NCBI RefSeq assembly: GCF_000013085.1
Contig: NC_007643.1
Span: 1,101,001 to 1,165,000, forward strand
DNA from: Rhodospirillum rubrum ATCC 11170
Lineage (GTDB): Bacteria > Pseudomonadota > Alphaproteobacteria > Rhodospirillales > Rhodospirillaceae
Length of the DNA: 64,000 nt
Direction of reading: 5' to 3'
Positions within the stretch are counted from its first letter, which is position 1; every line of letters starts with the position of its first letter. Positions 54,912-61,995 of this stretch are shown piece by piece. Position numbers and translations under genes: made by a program. Below the pieces are notes generated by a model. It was not told where the DNA came from and did not search any database. It worked only from the letters and a program-made list of their open reading frames with translations.

Positions 54912-56548
54912 GATTCGGTCCCGTCGCCCTGAGCGCGGCCAAGGGCGCCCTGCTTGCCCATTCGCGCAAGGCGCCGGGCTGGACCCTGGCCAAGGGCACG
55001 CGGCTTGGCGACGAGGATCTGGCGCTGCTCGCCGGTTTGGGGGTGGCGGAGGTGGTGGTCGCCCGCCTCGATCCCGGCGATGTTCACGAGGACGAGGCGG
55101 CGGCGCGGGTGGCGGCGGTCCTGCTCGGCCCGGGGCTGACTCTGGGCGACGCCTTTACCGGTCGGGCCAATCTGTTCGCCGGCGGCGACGGCCTGTTGCG
55201 CCTGGATGCGGCCCGGTTCGATCGCCTGAACGCCCTGTGCGAGGGCCTGACGGTGGCGACGCTCCCGCCCTTTGCCAAGGTGGCGCCGCGCCAGATGGTG
55301 GCGACGGTGAAGATCATCCCCTTCGCCCTGCCCGAAACCGTCATCGCCCAGGCCGAAGCCCTGCTGGCCGGCGCCCCCGCCCTGGAGGTCGCGCTGTTTC
55401 GGCCGATGCGGCTGGCGCTGATCCAAACCCATCTGCCCGAAACCGCCGGCAAGATGCTCGATAAGACGGCAAGCGTCACCGCCGGGCGGATGGCCGCCCT
55501 GGGCGGCGGTCTGACCGTGGACCGGCGCTGCCCCCACGACACCCGGGCCCTGGCCGCCTGCCTGTCGGCGGTGAGCGCCGAAAAGGACGTCGATTTGATC
55601 GCCGTCGCCGGGGCCTCGGCCATCGTCGATCGCGGCGATGTCATTCCCGCCGCAATCACCCGCGCCGGGGGGCGGGTCGACCATCTGGGGATGCCCGTCG
55701 ATCCGGGAAATCTGATTTTGCTTGGGGAGTTGGCCGGGCGGGTGGTGCTGGGGCTGCCCGGTTGCGCCCGCTCGCCGGCGATCAACGGCTTTGACTGGGT
55801 GCTCGACCGGTTGTGCGCCGGGCTGGCGGTGGGCGGCGCCGATCTCATGGCCATGGGTGTGGGCGGCCTGCTCAAGGATACGACGGCGCGGACCCAGCCG
55901 CGCATGGCCGCTGTCACGCACCCGTCGCCCGCCGCGCCGCCGCGCCTCGGCGCCCTGGTGCTGGCCGCCGGGCTGTCCCGCCGCATGGGCGGGGTCAACA
56001 AGCTGCTGCTCGACTGGCGCGGCAAGCCGCTGGTCGCCCATGCCGTCGATACGGTGCTGGCCGCCGGTCCGGCGGCGGTGGCGGTGGTCATCGGCCATCA
56101 GGGCAAGGCCGTGCGCGCCGCCCTGGAAGGCCGCGCCATCGCCCTGGTCGAAAACCCCGATCCCGGGCGCGGCTTGGGCTCCTCGCTCAAGCGCGGGCTG
56201 GCCGCCTTGCCCGCCGATCTTGATGGGGTGATCGTTTGCCTGGGCGATATGCCCGGATTGACGCCGCGTCTGCTATCCCGGCTGATCGCCGCCTTCGCCC
56301 CGCTCGAAGGACGGGCGATCTGCCTGCCGACCTTTGGCGGCCGGCGCGGCAATCCGGTGCTGTTCGCCGCCCGCTTTCTGCCCGAGATGATGGAGATCAC
56401 CGGCGACATCGGCGCCCGCCCGGTGATCGCCGCCCATCCCGATCAGACCTGCGAGGTGGCGATGGACGCCCTGGCCGAGGGCGCGTCCGTGCTGATGGAT
56501 GTCGACACGCCCGAAGCCGCCAAGGCGCTGCTGAGCGCCGGGGGCTGA
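54908..56548 (+). CDS. Fusion: MoeA-like molybdopterin-binding domain plus MocA-like cytidylyltransferase
   Basis: 546 residues. Residues 1 to about 330 resemble a shortened MoeA/molybdopterin-binding domain, with VDLIAVAGASAIVDRGDVIPAAI and VDHLGMPVDPGNLILLGELAG. Residues from about 347 are a nucleotidyltransferase with LVLAAGLSRRMGGVNKLLLDW and VCLGDMPGLTPRLLSRLIAAF, as in MocA/MobA. It should attach CMP to molybdopterin to form the dinucleotide cofactor used by CoxL-type enzymes. Its start overlaps coxF by four bases, and its last 106 bases overlap the convergent tyrA gene. Confidence 0.88.
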   Translation: MRFGPVALSAAKGALLAHSRKAPGWTLAKGTRLGDEDLALLAGLGVAEVVVARLDPGDVHEDEAAARVAAVLLGPGLTLGDAFTGRANLFAGGDGLLRLDAARFDRLNALCEGLTVATLPPFAKVAPRQMVATVKIIPFALPETVIAQAEALLAGAPALEVALFRPMRLALIQTHLPETAGKMLDKTASVTAGRMAALGGGLTVDRRCPHDTRALAACLSAVSAEKDVDLIAVAGASAIVDRGDVIPAAITRAGGRVDHLGMPVDPGNLILLGELAGRVVLGLPGCARSPAINGFDWVLDRLCAGLAVGGADLMAMGVGGLLKDTTARTQPRMAAVTHPSPAAPPRLGALVLAAGLSRRMGGVNKLLLDWRGKPLVAHAVDTVLAAGPAAVAVVIGHQGKAVRAALEGRAIALVENPDPGRGLGSSLKRGLAALPADLDGVIVCLGDMPGLTPRLLSRLIAAFAPLEGRAICLPTFGGRRGNPVLFAARFLPEMMEITGDIGARPVIAAHPDQTCEVAMDALAEGASVLMDVDTPEAAKALLSAGG

Positions 56549-57396
56549 AGCTCCGCGCCGTCGCGCGGGGCGCAGACCTCGGCGGTGATCGCCCCCAGGC
56601 GGGCCTTGAGATCGCCAACGAAGGGATTGGCCTCGGTGATGGTGCGAAACAGCGCTTCCGAATCGCGATCGACCGTATGGACCATGCGCATCAGGTGATC
56701 GAAGGTGCCGGTCGCCAAGCTCATCTCGGGCACATCAAGCTTGGTGACGATGCGGGCGAGCAGATGGGTCAGCCCCTGGACATAGGCCATCTGGCGATCA
56801 TGCTCGACGGCGCTGACCCGGTGGACGGCCAGCCCCAGCCGGCGCGCCAGGAAGGCAGCCACCCGGTCTTCGGCCTTGGCTCCGGCCGGACCGTGACCCG
56901 GGCAGACGGCCACCCGCAAATCCTTGATGCCCTTGGCGCCGCTCGCCGGTCCGAACAAAGGATGGGTGCCGACGACGATGACGCCGGCGGGCAGGATGCG
57001 TTCGAGCACGGCCATCGGCTCGACTTTAAGCGAGCAGACATCGACGACCAGGGCGCCCGGGCGCAAATGGGGGGCGATCGCCGCCGTCACCTCGGCCAGC
57101 ACCGCCACCGGCACCGCCGGGATGACGATGCTCGCCGCCGCCGCTTCGGCCAGGGTGGCCGGAAGCACGCCAAGCGCCAGGGCGCGCGCCGCGCCATCGC
57201 GAGCCGGATCGTGACCCAGGATATGGAAGAAGCGCGACAGGTGGGGCACGCAAAAGGCGCCGAAGGCCCCCAGGCCGATCAGCCCCAGGGTGGGCTTGGC
57301 GGCAAGGCCGCTCGGACGGCGGACGGCGAGGGGAGTTCCGGCCGGGGCCGGGCGATGGAAGCGGGGATGGTCGGCAAGGAAGGCCGTTTGGCCCAT
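56443..57396 (-). CDS. tyrA: Prephenate/arogenate dehydrogenase family protein (TyrA)
   Basis: 317 residues from ATG 57396, which has a perfect AAGGAGG seven bases upstream. The NAD site is LGLIGLGAFGAF near residue 40, then VVDVCSLKVEPM and the TyrA hallmark GTHPLFGP; HDRQMAYVQGLTHLLAR follows in the helical domain. It should oxidatively decarboxylate prephenate or arogenate towards tyrosine. The C-terminal 35 residues are encoded antisense to the end of the MocA fusion gene. A leader peptide and hairpin upstream suggest control by transcription attenuation. Confidence 0.88.
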   Translation of the reverse strand: MGQTAFLADHPRFHRPAPAGTPLAVRRPSGLAAKPTLGLIGLGAFGAFCVPHLSRFFHILGHDPARDGAARALALGVLPATLAEAAAASIVIPAVPVAVLAEVTAAIAPHLRPGALVVDVCSLKVEPMAVLERILPAGVIVVGTHPLFGPASGAKGIKDLRVAVCPGHGPAGAKAEDRVAAFLARRLGLAVHRVSAVEHDRQMAYVQGLTHLLARIVTKLDVPEMSLATGTFDHLMRMVHTVDRDSEALFRTITEANPFVGDLKARLGAITAEVCAPRDGAELQPPALSSALAASGVSTSISTDAPSARASIATSQV

Positions 57397-57439
57397 GGGA
57401 AGTCCTCCTTCAGGGAAGAACCCCGCGGAGGGCCGGTCC

Positions 57440-57472
57440 AAAAACGCGAGATGCCGCTCCGCGGCGGCATCT
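57440..57472 (-). terminator. Attenuator-type hairpin between the leader peptide and tyrA
   Basis: On the minus strand AGATGCCGC, a six-base loop and GCGGCATCT form a perfect 9-base stem (57449-57472). CGCG and five T residues follow (57440-57444). It ends 43 bases before the tyrA ATG and begins 30 bases after the leader stop, the normal layout of a ribosome-controlled attenuator. Confidence 0.7.
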
Positions 57473-57501
57473 GGAAACAACAAAGCTGGTTCCGGCCACC
57501 C

Positions 57502-57567
57502 TTATGGGGACGGCCAGTAATAAGAGGGCGCAAACAAGAGGGCGCCAATGGGGGCGATCTGGATCAT
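57502..57567 (-). CDS. Putative tyrA leader peptide (21 residues, contains Phe and Tyr-Tyr-Trp)
   Basis: ATG at 57567 opens a 21-codon frame ending TAA at 57502. It begins MIQIAPIGA, continues LLFAPSYYW (residues 10-18) and ends PSP. Tandem Tyr codons next to Trp and a nearby Phe, followed by a hairpin with a T-run and then an aromatic amino acid gene, is the design of attenuator leader peptides. GGGATAGGG upstream is only a fair ribosome site. I know of no annotated leader at this gene; the call comes from reading the sequence. Confidence 0.65.
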   Translation of the reverse strand: MIQIAPIGALLFAPSYYWPSP

Positions 57568-57656
57568 GGGCCAAACCCTATCCCCGCCCGCCGCCCAGGG
57601 CAAGGGTGAAAATGACCGTCTGACGCGCAGCGGTCCCGCGGGCTGCCATCGCATCC

Positions 57657-57669
57657 TTTTACCGTAAAA
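57657..57669. promoter_or_regulatory. Palindrome upstream of the encapsulated ferritin gene
   Basis: TTTTACCGTAAAA, six-base arms TTTTAC/GTAAAA around one central base, lies 70 bases before the ATG at 57739 within GC-rich DNA. It could be an operator for the nanocompartment operon. The binding protein is unknown. Confidence 0.4.
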
Positions 57670-57738
57670 GCGGGAACCCCCAGGGCGCGTGGGCGTTTCC
57701 CAGCCACCCTATTCACCGGGTTCCAGGAGAGTTCCGTA

Positions 57739-58161
57739 ATGGCGCAGTCGAGCAATAGCACCCATGAACCCCTCGAGGTGCTGAAGGAAGAGACCGTCAA
57801 TCGCCACCGGGCGATCGTGTCGGTCATGGAGGAACTGGAAGCCGTCGATTGGTACGACCAGCGCGTCGATGCCTCGACCGATCCCGAGTTGACGGCGATC
57901 CTCGCCCATAATCGCGACGAGGAAAAAGAACACGCGGCGATGACCCTGGAATGGTTGCGCCGCAATGATGCGAAATGGGCCGAGCATCTGCGGACCTATC
58001 TGTTCACCGAGGGGCCGATCACCGCGATCGAAGCCGCCGATACGGCGGGCGAGGGATCGGGCGGCGACGCGGCTAAGGGGGCGACGGCCCAAGGCGATGG
58101 ATCGCTGGGCATCGGCAGCCTGAAGGGCGAAGCGGCCCTAGCCCGTCCACCCCGGTTGTAA
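57739..58161 (+). CDS. Encapsulated ferritin-like protein EncFtn
   Basis: 140 residues. A single two-helix ferritin half-domain with metal ligands E32, E62 and H65 and neighbouring W38, Y39, H57, E61 and E64. These agree residue by residue with the published R. rubrum EncFtn. Subunits form an annular decamer whose ferroxidase sites lie between protomers. The C-terminal GSLGIGSLKGE is the targeting peptide that docks cargo inside the shell. It oxidises Fe(II); the shell stores the iron. AGGAGAG precedes the ATG, and the shell gene follows after 87 bases. Confidence 0.97.
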   Translation: MAQSSNSTHEPLEVLKEETVNRHRAIVSVMEELEAVDWYDQRVDASTDPELTAILAHNRDEEKEHAAMTLEWLRRNDAKWAEHLRTYLFTEGPITAIEAADTAGEGSGGDAAKGATAQGDGSLGIGSLKGEAALARPPRL

Positions 58162-58248
58162 GCCAGTCTGTCCATTTTTTGTGATGTCTGGCGCGGAGAT
58201 GACCGCCGCCGGACTCCTCCCCCTTATAATGATGTGTTCGAGGATTCC

Positions 58249-59091
58249 ATGAACGATCTGATGCGTGACTTGGCGCCGATCTCGGCCAAGGCCTGGGCGG
58301 AAATTGAAACGGAAGCGCGCGGGACCCTGACGGTCACCCTGGCGGCGCGCAAGGTGGTGGACTTCAAGGGACCGCTGGGCTGGGACGCCTCGTCGGTGTC
58401 CTTGGGGCGGACCGAGGCTTTGGCCGAGGAGCCCAAGGCGGCGGGAAGCGCCGCCGTGGTCACGGTGCGCAAGCGCGCCGTTCAGCCGCTGATCGAGCTC
58501 TGCGTGCCTTTCACTTTGAAGCGCGCCGAGTTGGAGGCGATCGCCCGCGGCGCGTCGGATGCCGATCTTGATCCGGTGATCGAGGCCGCCCGCGCCATCG
58601 CCATCGCCGAGGACCGCGCCGTGTTCCACGGCTTCGCCGCCGGCGGCATCACCGGCATCGGCGAAGCCTCGGCCGAGCATGCCCTGGATCTGCCCGCCGA
58701 CCTCGCCGATTTCCCCGGCGTGCTGGTGCGCGCTCTGGCGGTGCTGCGCGATCGCGGCGTCGATGGCCCTTACGCCCTGGTGCTGGGCCGCACCGTCTAT
58801 CAGCAGCTGATGGAAACCACCACGCCGGGCGGCTATCCGGTGCTTCAGCACGTGCGCCGGCTGTTCGAAGGCCCGCTGATCTGGGCCCCGGGTGTCGATG
58901 GCGCGATGCTGATCAGCCAGCGCGGCGGCGATTTCGAACTGACCGTTGGCCGCGATTTCTCGATCGGCTATCACGATCACGACGCCCAGTCCGTGCATCT
59001 TTATCTGCAAGAAAGCATGACCTTCCGCTGCCTTGGCCCCGAAGCCGCCGTGCCGCTGCGTGGCCTGTCCCAGGCCGCCACCAAGGCATAA
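58249..59091 (+). CDS. Encapsulin shell protein
   Basis: 280 residues from ATG 58249 (GAGG five bases upstream); a GTG 15 bases earlier is the alternative. It matches HK97-fold encapsulins: LAPISAKAWAEIETEA at the N-terminus, KVVDFKGPLGWDASSVSLGR, VPFTLKRAELEAIARGASDADLDPV, AEDRAVFHGFAAGGITGI and LYLQESMTFRCLGPEAAV at the C-terminus. Sixty copies should form a T=1 nanocompartment around EncFtn. Known encapsulin systems of this type store iron and protect against oxidative stress. Confidence 0.97.
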   Translation: MNDLMRDLAPISAKAWAEIETEARGTLTVTLAARKVVDFKGPLGWDASSVSLGRTEALAEEPKAAGSAAVVTVRKRAVQPLIELCVPFTLKRAELEAIARGASDADLDPVIEAARAIAIAEDRAVFHGFAAGGITGIGEASAEHALDLPADLADFPGVLVRALAVLRDRGVDGPYALVLGRTVYQQLMETTTPGGYPVLQHVRRLFEGPLIWAPGVDGAMLISQRGGDFELTVGRDFSIGYHDHDAQSVHLYLQESMTFRCLGPEAAVPLRGLSQAATKA

Positions 59092-59162
59092 GCATCTTCT
59101 TGAAAAAAGGTGTTGCCAGGACGGTCGGGACAGCGTAAAACCCCGCCCTCCGCAGCACCCGC

Positions 59163-59238
59163 GTCCCCATCGTCTAGCGGTCCAGGACGTCAGCCTCTCA
59201 CGCTGAAAACAGGGGTTCGATTCCCCTTGGGGACGCCA
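59163..59238 (+). tRNA. tRNA-Glu (anticodon CTC)
   Basis: 76 bases including the encoded CCA. The acceptor stem GTCCCC pairs with GGGGAC. The anticodon arm TCAGC-CTCTCAC-GCTGA gives CTC, and the T arm is AGGGG-TTCGATT-CCCCT. A terminator follows 18 bases later. Confidence 0.97.
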
Positions 59239-59256
59239 GTGCTTCCGGCTTCCAAT

Positions 59257-59290
59257 GCAAAACCCCCGCCCTCCGTGGCGGGGGTTTTGC
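59257..59290 (+). terminator. Rho-independent terminator after tRNA-Glu
   Basis: Perfect 14-base stem GCAAAACCCCCGCC (59257-59270) and GGCGGGGGTTTTGC (59277-59290) with a six-base loop. The T-run is part of the stem, and the symmetry would allow it to work in both directions. Confidence 0.92.
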
Positions 59291-59328
59291 GTTGGAGGGC
59301 TTGTGACGGCCGGGGGCAGGGGGCAAGT

Positions 59329-59346
59329 TGTCCTATAAACAGGACA
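59329..59346. promoter_or_regulatory. Operator/promoter of the YefM antitoxin gene
   Basis: TGTCCT-ATAAAC-AGGACA is a perfect inverted repeat that contains TATAAA (59334-59339), a good -10 element, ten bases before the ATG. This fits antitoxin autoregulation. Confidence 0.65.
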
Positions 59347-59355
59347 GGGGGTGCC

Positions 59356-59613
59356 ATGCGTGTCGTGACGTTCTCGGAAGCTCGCAACAGCCTCAAGGCC
59401 ACCCTTGACCGGGTCGTTGAGGATGCGGATTACACGGTTATCGCCCGCCGCGATGCGCCCGACGCCGTAGTGATGTCCCTCGACACCTTCAACAGCCTGA
59501 TGGAAACGGTCCACCTGCTGCGCTCGCCGGCCAATGCCGCCCATCTGGCCCGCTCCATCGCCCACTATCGCCAGGGCCAAGTCGCGGCGCGCGATCTGGT
59601 CGATAATGAATAG
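59356..59613 (+). CDS. yefM: YefM/Phd-family antitoxin
   Basis: 85 residues. It begins MRVVTFSEARNSLKATLDRVVEDAD and continues VIARRDAPDAVVMSLDTFNSLMETVHLLRSP, the standard YefM DNA-binding and dimerisation domain. The C-terminal toxin-binding tail is present. The start is ATG 59356; upstream in-frame sequence runs through the tRNA and terminator. The YoeB toxin frame that overlaps its stop is only a stump. Confidence 0.92.
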   Translation: MRVVTFSEARNSLKATLDRVVEDADYTVIARRDAPDAVVMSLDTFNSLMETVHLLRSPANAAHLARSIAHYRQGQVAARDLVDNE

Positions 59614-59707
59614 GGGGCTTTCCCGCCTCGTGTGGACCGAGGCGGCTTGGGACGTAGGTCGGAGCGCGTTCGGCTACATTAATGCCGTATGTGTGGGCTC
59701 TGCGTGA
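59606..59707 (+). pseudogene. yoeB: Truncated YoeB toxin remnant
   Basis: An ATG overlapping the yefM stop opens MNRGLSRLVWTEAAWD, which matches the YoeB N-terminus. The frame then leaves the family (VGRSAFGYINAV) and stops after 33 residues. YoeB is normally about 85 residues with catalytic residues in the missing part, so this copy should be inactive. The break lies just before the repeat-bounded segment at 59720. Confidence 0.75.
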
Positions 59708-59721
59708 TTCCGAAAAAAGGC

Positions 59722-59760
59722 GAAAAAGGGGTCCGAAAAAAGGGGTTAGACCCCTTTTTT
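59722..59760. repeat. GGGGTC/GACCCC palindrome, copy A with an extra half-site
   Basis: AAAAAAGGGGT-TAG-ACCCCTTTTTT (59736-59760) is a perfect 11-base stem with a T-run and would also act as a terminator. A half-site GAAAAAGGGGTCC precedes it. Confidence 0.85.
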
Positions 59761-59833
59761 ATGCTTCCGGGTGCGGGGGGGAGGCGGAGATCGCCTATCC
59801 GGGTCTGCGGGTGGGGCGAGGATGAAGGTTATG

Positions 59834-60481
59834 CTACGGCCACTTGAGGTATGGCTTGAGGGTGGTTTGGAGTTCGGTAAGCGCCTGACTAGCGTTCACG
59901 CCGATCTCTTCCAAGGCAGAAACCATTTTCTTCGGGTCAATATCATCGGTATCTCGTGGCCCACGTTTTTCGAGGTGAGGGGCTCCGGTAAGGAAGATCT
60001 GCGCCTCTTTGACGTAGGCTATGAGGTTGCCGAACGGCCTGTGTGCATCAGGAACCCGGTGGCACTTTCTCTCCACGGACTTCAGAATTTTGAGTGCCTT
60101 TCCAATGTTCTCTCGGACACGCCGAAAGTTCTCTGGGGAGTCGTCCTCCTGGAGGGATTCAATGTCCATGAGATTGACAGCTTCATATGCTTTGTCGTTG
60201 AGGGTATGCGCGGAGTAATGACTCTCTCGCCGCCAGATACGCTTGATGTTCAGTTGACCTATCCAGAGCGTCAGAAGCGCGACTGCCAGCGCGACAAAGG
60301 CGGCCAGTGCCGATGCGTAGTTGGGAAGGGTGCCGGGTGTAAGCCAGTCACCGCCGATCCAGCATGGAAAAACCAATGTACCACCGCCAAGAGCGAAAAT
60401 AGCTCCTCCACCCAGTATTGCTCCGAAGCAGATCAGAGCGGCGGCGCGACCTGGGTTGATGGCGGGTGGACGAACTCCCAT
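59834..60481 (-). CDS. Unknown protein with two N-terminal membrane segments
   Basis: 215 residues from ATG 60481 (GGAG six bases upstream). Two hydrophobic stretches lie near residues 9-35 (AAALICFGAILGGGAIFALGG) and 45-70 (ALAAFVALAVALLTLWIG). A mostly helical cytoplasmic region of about 140 residues follows with no recognised motif; it contains RRVRENIGKALKILKSVERK. I do not recognise a family. It lies inside the repeat-bounded segment and shares its strand with the next unknown gene. The opposite strand also has a long open frame, but it is Cys- and Trp-rich without a sensible domain. Confidence 0.55.
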   Translation of the reverse strand: MGVRPPAINPGRAAALICFGAILGGGAIFALGGGTLVFPCWIGGDWLTPGTLPNYASALAAFVALAVALLTLWIGQLNIKRIWRRESHYSAHTLNDKAYEAVNLMDIESLQEDDSPENFRRVRENIGKALKILKSVERKCHRVPDAHRPFGNLIAYVKEAQIFLTGAPHLEKRGPRDTDDIDPKKMVSALEEIGVNASQALTELQTTLKPYLKWP

Positions 60482-60630
60482 GGATGTCTCCGTTGGTATG
60501 ATCATCCACTGTGGAGTAACCCTGTTGGGTTGTCCACGCAGATCGTGCTCGCCGCCGCTCTTGCTCTGCTCGTTCAATTGCCCACCACAGATCCCCGGAG
60601 ATGGCAGGCCAGTCACTTTTAAAGAAAAAG

Positions 60631-60653
60631 AAAAAGGGGTCGGACCCCTTTTT
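60631..60653. repeat. GGGGTC/GACCCC palindrome, copy B
   Basis: AAAAAGGGGT-CGG-ACCCCTTTTT, a perfect 10-base stem between the two unknown genes. It probably also serves as a terminator for the gene at 60760-61503. Confidence 0.85.
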
Positions 60654-60759
60654 ATAGGACGGAACCTCTTTTTAGGTGCGCCAGGGCGTATGAAGAGGTG
60701 TCACGCAGAATTGCCTGCTGGTGCTTTGACAGGGCAAGTCATGGCGGAAATTTGAAGGG

Positions 60760-61503
60760 TTAAGGTTTTTGGTGTTCGGAGTCTTCTGCGACCCATTGCT
60801 CCACCATGTCTACTACGAGTGAGATCGTAAAGTCGACCGGCATCTCAGGAAGTCGCTTTGACGCAAACCGCCGAACTTCTTTGACGAAAGCTTCTATCTC
60901 TAAGGTGTCATACTCGTCTCTGAATACAAGTTGCCGGTGTTTCTGGACAAGGATATGACGAAATTGCTCGGCTTCTCGAGTGATCCGCGCGATTAGGCGC
61001 TGGGCGAGAGCCTCTCTCTCGATACGTTTGCTCCGCAGGTCATCTAACAGCTTGGAAGTTGAGCGTCTGCCAAAAACTTTGAAGAGAACTTCAAATGGAG
61101 TTGCGCCGGTGACAAATTCATTCTCACCAGTGGACAGAAATTCCAAAGGAACTTTGAAAATGAAGGGGGTTATAGTGTTCGCGGGGTGATAATAAAGTGG
61201 GTCATCAAGGGTGATGCTATCGACTGTCACGGAAAAGTATGAACATGTATCATTCCACGTTTTTTCATCATATATCCGAACTAAATTTACTGTATGTGCT
61301 CTAATTGGAAATTCGACGCAGTTGTTTTTCATTAGGGCTGCCATTGTTTCCTGAGTTTGCTTATCGATCAGGACTCGATTTTCGGCTAGGTCGAGGTGCG
61401 GCTGTACGTCGCCTCCGCCGACCAGAGTTTCTACTCGATCTCTGGCAAGGGTTTTGAGCCGTTGGCGACGCTGCTCTGGGGTTTCTATCGTTTCCTTTGT
61501 CAT
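60760..61503 (-). CDS. Unknown soluble protein
   Basis: 247 residues with no signal or membrane segment. A central beta-rich part (about 60-135) includes FPIRAHTVNLVRIYDEKTWND and ITPFIFKVPLEFLSTGENEF. The C-terminal part is helical (IEREALAQRLIARITREAEQFRH). Codon use is clearly AT-richer than the chromosome average (many AAA, GAA, ATA, TTT). No family is recognised. It is probably cargo of the repeat-bounded segment. Confidence 0.6.
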   Translation of the reverse strand: MTKETIETPEQRRQRLKTLARDRVETLVGGGDVQPHLDLAENRVLIDKQTQETMAALMKNNCVEFPIRAHTVNLVRIYDEKTWNDTCSYFSVTVDSITLDDPLYYHPANTITPFIFKVPLEFLSTGENEFVTGATPFEVLFKVFGRRSTSKLLDDLRSKRIEREALAQRLIARITREAEQFRHILVQKHRQLVFRDEYDTLEIEAFVKEVRRFASKRLPEMPVDFTISLVVDMVEQWVAEDSEHQKP

Positions 61504-61620
61504 GGCGGGCTCGTGCGGTTGATGTCTCTGTCTATTATAGGTTTTAAAAAGGGCAATCAGGATTGCTTTTTCTGTCCGTTCAATTATCCGCCATAGATTC
61601 GTAGAAAGAAAAAGTAGAGG

Positions 61621-61657
61621 AAAAGGGTCTGACCCCTTTTTGGACCCCTTTTTGCGG
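61621..61657. repeat. GGGGTC/GACCCC palindrome, copy C with an extra half-site on the far side
   Basis: AAAAGGGT-CTG-ACCCCTTTTT (one base shorter in the left G-run) is followed by a half-site GGACCCCTTTTTGC. The extra half-site is on the right, the mirror image of copy A. Confidence 0.85.
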
Positions 61658-61665
61658 CCGTCTCT

Positions 61666-61995
61666 CTATTGGCGGCCGATGCCGAAGAAACGGCCCAGGG
61701 CGGCGTCGACGGATTTTATGGTTTGTGTATCCACATGGCCGAACACGGTGCCGATCTTGGCGCGCGGTAGGGTCACGGCCCGGTCGATCATGATCTGGGA
61801 TGGTTTGCGCAAGCCGTTTTCCTCGTCCGGCCGCACCGTGATGCGGATCAGATGTTCCTCGTGAACATCGCTCGTAAGCTGGAGCACGGTCACCGAGGGT
61901 AGCGCGGCGAAAGCGTCGTCCTGCACCACCAGGGCCGGGCGCGGTTTGCCATAATCCCCGCTGACCGCGATCGTCACCAAATCGCCACGCTTCAT
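61666..61995 (-). CDS. MazF/PemK-family toxin (endoribonuclease)
   Basis: 109 residues. MKRGDLVTIAVSGDYGKPRPALVVQDD is the MazF/PemK beta-barrel start with the conserved KPRPALVVQ. VTVLQLTSD, RITVRPDEENGLRKPSQIMIDRAVTLPRAKI and FGHVD follow as in the family. These toxins cut mRNA at short sequences. It is coupled to the antitoxin gene by an ATGA overlap. Confidence 0.93.
   Translation of the reverse strand: MKRGDLVTIAVSGDYGKPRPALVVQDDAFAALPSVTVLQLTSDVHEEHLIRITVRPDEENGLRKPSQIMIDRAVTLPRAKIGTVFGHVDTQTIKSVDAALGRFFGIGRQ

Larger units (their letters stand above)
59720..61657. mobile_element. Candidate non-autonomous element: AT-richer segment with inverted terminal repeats and two cargo genes
   Basis: The left end reads CGAAAAAGGGGTCCG then AAAAAAGGGGTTAGACCCC (59721-59754). 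The right end, reverse complemented, reads CGCAAAAAGGGGTCC then AAAAAGGGGTCAGACCC (about 61625-61656). The two ends match in the same order apart from a few indels. Inside are two minus-strand genes of unknown function, separated by a third copy of the palindrome. No transposase or integrase is present and I see no clear target duplication. Base composition is visibly more AT-rich than the flanks. The element call is inference from the mirrored ends. Confidence 0.5.

Noticed and set aside
59771-60622. 283-codon plus-strand frame opposite the two-span membrane protein
   Set aside because: Cys/Trp-rich without domain logic, no good ribosome site, and the minus-strand product has sensible membrane topology. 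The choice is not certain.
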